Shown piece by piece: positions 33,529-35,590 of a DNA stretch of 35,590 nucleotides (the first letter of the stretch is position 1; every line of letters begins with the position of its first letter). A program made the translations under genes and the position numbers. A model generated the notes under the pieces. The model was not told the DNA's origin. It made no database searches and saw only the letters and a program-made list of their open reading frames with translations. The stretch is from Acidobacteriaceae bacterium. GTDB taxonomy: Bacteria; Acidobacteriota; Terriglobia; Bryobacterales; Bryobacteraceae. The stretch lies in contig CAJCIT010000265.1 in NCBI GenBank assembly GCA_903970405.1, positions 1 to 35,590 of the forward strand, given 5' to 3'.

Positions 33529-33903
33529 CGGGATCCTCGCAATAGTAGTGAGAGTCCAGGTCCGGCGCGAGCAGGGTGCCAACACCTTGGTCCCTACAAA
33601 CTAGCACGGGGATTTTGCGCGCTGGGGCGTGCCGGAATTACGGCGCGCCAAACAGACCGCGGGGCGCGGACTGTCAGCCTGCCGAGCCGAGAGTCATCTC
33701 GGCTGGGCCTCGGTACGTTGAATCGCGGCATCCGTACGTCATTTACCCCAAATCTCCAAGCTAAACGTATCCCGTCCCCACGCCTCCTTCAAGACCACGG
33801 TGAACCTCTATCTCAATTCCATCACCGCCGGCGCGTACGATGGAAGGATCGTTCTGCGCGGTGATTCGTCCCAGCGAAACGCAAAGGAAGGAAGAGTCCC
33901 TAA
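33529..33903. other. Divergent spacer with hairpin repeat
   Basis: 375 bp lie between the DAAO-like gene (-) and the M48 protease gene (+). The region holds the hairpin at 33685-33704 and its GC-rich lead-in, and should carry both promoters. No strong promoter consensus or RNA gene was recognised. Open frames in it lack protein character. Confidence 0.4.
33685..33704. repeat. 8-bp perfect hairpin repeat
   Basis: AGCCGAGA-GTCA-TCTCGGCT, perfect 8-bp stem, GTCA loop. It is related in layout and upstream flank (GGCGCGGACTGTCAGCC) to the hairpin at 30912-30931, and its loop matches the hairpin at 395-410. Confidence 0.6.
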
Positions 33904-35283
33904 ATGAACTCGGCTCTCACAAGGAGGACCAAACTGACACGCACTTGGATCGTAATCCTCATGATCTGGGGAATTGCGCTTTGCGGAACCGCTGTTGCGA
34001 GCGCCGCTCCGCTTGCTCCGGCAATTCCCCCTGGCGCGGAGGCTTCTAGCCACTTCGATGTAGCGGTGGCAACCGATGCGTGGCTGTCGCAGTTCTCCGG
34101 CCCCGCTCGAAAGAATTCGGATTCCTACTTCGAAGGTGGCTACTGGCTGATTCTTTGGGATTTTCTGGCGACAGTCGCCGTGATGTTGCTTTTGCTCGAA
34201 ACCAAGGCCTCGGCATGGATGCGAGATTTCGCTGAGCGCATCGCACGGCTGAAGCTCTTCCAGTACTGGATCTATTTCATCGAATTGGTTTTGGCGGCGA
34301 CCGTCCTCACCTTCCCGCTGACGGTTTTCGAGGGCTGGGTTCGCGAGCATACCTACGGTTTATCGAACCAGACCTTCGGCGCCTGGCTGTCGGAACAACT
34401 GATTGCGCTGGGGCTCACGCTTGTCCTGGGCGGTTTGGCGTTTTCTGCTCTGATCGCCATTGTGAAGAGGCTGCCGCGAACCTGGCCCGCGTGGGGAGCG
34501 GTCATCGCCTTACTGTTCGTCACCATCGGAGCAGTGATTGCGCCGGTATTCATAGCCCCGCTGTTCAACACATACAAGCCCCTGGAAAACCGCGTCATCA
34601 AGAACCAGATTCTGAGCATGGCGCGGGCGAACGGGATTCCCGCGCACGACGTCTATGAGGTGGATGCTTCCCGTCAGAGCAAGCGAGTAAGCGCCAACGT
34701 CAGCGGACTCTTTGGGACCGGTCGCATCACACTGAACGACAACCTCTTGGCTCGTTGTTCGCCACAAGCAATCATGGCCGTGATGGGACATGAGATGGGC
34801 CACTACGTCATGCACCATATCTACAACAGACTTATGTTTGCGGCTATCCAAATCGTGGTGATGTTCAGTTTGCTCCGCTGGGGCCTGGACAAGTTGGTAG
34901 GCCGGTTTGGCGGACGGTGGCGGCTGCTGAGCCCGACTGACTTGGCTGCGGCGCCGGTGGCGATCCTGATTCTCACCATCCTTGGTCTCTTGCTCACTCC
35001 CATTCAAAATTCATTCACGCGCACTCAGGAGTACGAGGCGGACATTTTCGGGCTCAACGCATCTCGGCAGCCCGATGGAGAAGCCGAAGCGGACTTGCTC
35101 TTGGGCGAATATCGGAAGCTCGATCCGGGTCCGTTGGAGGAAATGATCTTCTTCGATCATCCGAGTGGGCGCACCCGAATCACCGCTGCCATGAGGTGGA
35201 AGGCTGAGAATCTTTGCTTGTTCGATCCGGCGCTGCCCTGCGAAAGTGTTTCCGTTGCTGCTAAAGGACCGTCCTCAAGATAG
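33904..35283 (+). CDS. M48 family zinc metalloprotease (Ste24/CAAX-like)
   Basis: 459 aa. Integral-membrane M48 peptidase. The N-terminal segment (TWIVILMIWGIALCGTAVASAA, 14-35) is a signal or first helix. Further helices include GYWLILWDFLATVAVMLLLL, YWIYFIELVLAATVLTFPLT, LIALGLTLVLGGLAFSALIA and WGAVIALLFVTIGAVIAPVF. The zinc site is HEMGH (His296, Glu297, His300), with the third ligand in EYEADIFG (Glu376). The sequence APLFNTYKPLENRVIKNQIL and VYEVDASRQSKRVSANVSG is typical of the CAAX prenyl protease 1/Ste24-like branch rather than HtpX. In bacteria such enzymes probably act in membrane-protein quality control. Monocistronic as far as can be seen. Confidence 0.92.
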   Translation: MNSALTRRTKLTRTWIVILMIWGIALCGTAVASAAPLAPAIPPGAEASSHFDVAVATDAWLSQFSGPARKNSDSYFEGGYWLILWDFLATVAVMLLLLETKASAWMRDFAERIARLKLFQYWIYFIELVLAATVLTFPLTVFEGWVREHTYGLSNQTFGAWLSEQLIALGLTLVLGGLAFSALIAIVKRLPRTWPAWGAVIALLFVTIGAVIAPVFIAPLFNTYKPLENRVIKNQILSMARANGIPAHDVYEVDASRQSKRVSANVSGLFGTGRITLNDNLLARCSPQAIMAVMGHEMGHYVMHHIYNRLMFAAIQIVVMFSLLRWGLDKLVGRFGGRWRLLSPTDLAAAPVAILILTILGLLLTPIQNSFTRTQEYEADIFGLNASRQPDGEAEADLLLGEYRKLDPGPLEEMIFFDHPSGRTRITAAMRWKAENLCLFDPALPCESVSVAAKGPSSR

Positions 35284-35432
35284 GCGTCCTTCTTGCAGGT
35301 ATCCGGCGGGCTCTGGCTTTCTACGTCGCATGGCATCGTGTCAAAATCGTAATGATAAGTTTGTGCGTCAAACTGGGGCCGGTGCCAGCCAGGAACGCTT
35401 CAACCGGCCGGCAAGCACAGGGGGGAATAGTC

Positions 35433-35590
35433 ATGAGCGATCAAGATCTGAAAGCGGAACTCGAGCGGCTAAAGGCCGAAAACGAGGCACTGAAACAAGG
35501 CCCGCGACGTGGGGCATTGTCGATGAAGGTCAGTGAAAAAGGAGCGTTGTCTGTGTACGGGATGGGAAGGTTTCCAGTCACCCTCTATAA
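35433..35590 (+). CDS. Small coiled-coil protein, 3' end beyond window
   Basis: 52 codons are visible before the window ends. The ATG has a good GGGGGG-A ribosome-binding site 7-12 nt upstream. The product starts MSDQDLKAELERLKAENEAL, a leucine/glutamate heptad coiled coil, followed by a short basic linker and LSMKVSEKGALSVYGMGRFP then VTLY. I recall similar short bacterial proteins (about 70-80 aa) with this coiled coil plus KVSEKGxxSVYGxGRFPVTLY module and no assigned function. The remainder should be about 20-30 residues past the window edge. Cytoplasmic; function unknown. Confidence 0.75.
   Translation, partial: MSDQDLKAELERLKAENEALKQGPRRGALSMKVSEKGALSVYGMGRFPVTLY

Overview
The window looks like a chromosome segment of a Gram-negative, GC-rich bacterium, most likely an acidobacterium of the Solibacter/Bryobacter type. 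That placement is inferred from gene style and was not checked by search. The signs are a complete tol-pal operon and an LptC/OstA-like protein (a true outer membrane), many Tat-exported oxidoreductase-type proteins, a PQQ/cytochrome c dehydrogenase beside a CBM9-like protein, a TPR-carrying sulfatase-fold hydrolase, an Ig-like domain inside Pal, and many small dispersed hairpin repeats between genes.

Layout. 1-448: non-coding, with hairpin repeats. 449-2161 (-): sulfatase-superfamily hydrolase with TPRs. 2347-8936 (+): tightly packed export operon of three HlyD-type adaptors, one MacB-type permease and a TolC-like outer-membrane channel, with no ATPase gene. 8976-10095 (+): exported double-cupin protein, the remnant of an Xre/ParS-type antitoxin, and tatA. 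10221-10640 (-): rlmH, divergent from a GH32 fructan hydrolase (10671-12206, +). 12358-16733 (-): three-gene cluster of CBM9-like protein, cytochrome c/PQQ dehydrogenase and a Tat-exported SelA-like PLP enzyme. A Tat-exported RidA (16834-17304, +) is divergent from it. 17787-19352 (-): Fic protein with an altered catalytic motif, preceded by an exact 24-bp-period repeat array. 19690-23865 (-): tolQ-tolR-tolA-tolB-pal. 24219-25895 (+): recN, abutting a convergent 804-aa LptC/OstA-like gene (25896-28310, -). 28686-30647 (+): groES-groEL with a clear terminator. 31099-32313 (-): 23S rRNA uracil-5-methyltransferase. 32326-33528 (-): D-amino-acid-oxidase-like flavoprotein whose segments are in circularly permuted order. 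33904-35283 (+): M48 membrane protease. 35433-end (+): start of a small coiled-coil protein.

How the genes fit together. Much of the window serves the cell envelope: Tol-Pal, LptC/OstA, tripartite export, M48 protease and TatA. Several enzymes carry twin-arginine signals. Three of them are linked by imine/enamine chemistry: a PLP enzyme, a DAAO-like flavoenzyme, and RidA, which hydrolyses such intermediates. This suggests an extracytoplasmic amino-acid or amino-sugar catabolic step, but that is inference. The most unusual items are the permuted DAAO-like protein, the Fic protein with Arg in place of the catalytic His plus its repeat array, and the exported RidA/PLP pair. No CRISPR array, intact insertion sequence, prophage or tRNA was seen.
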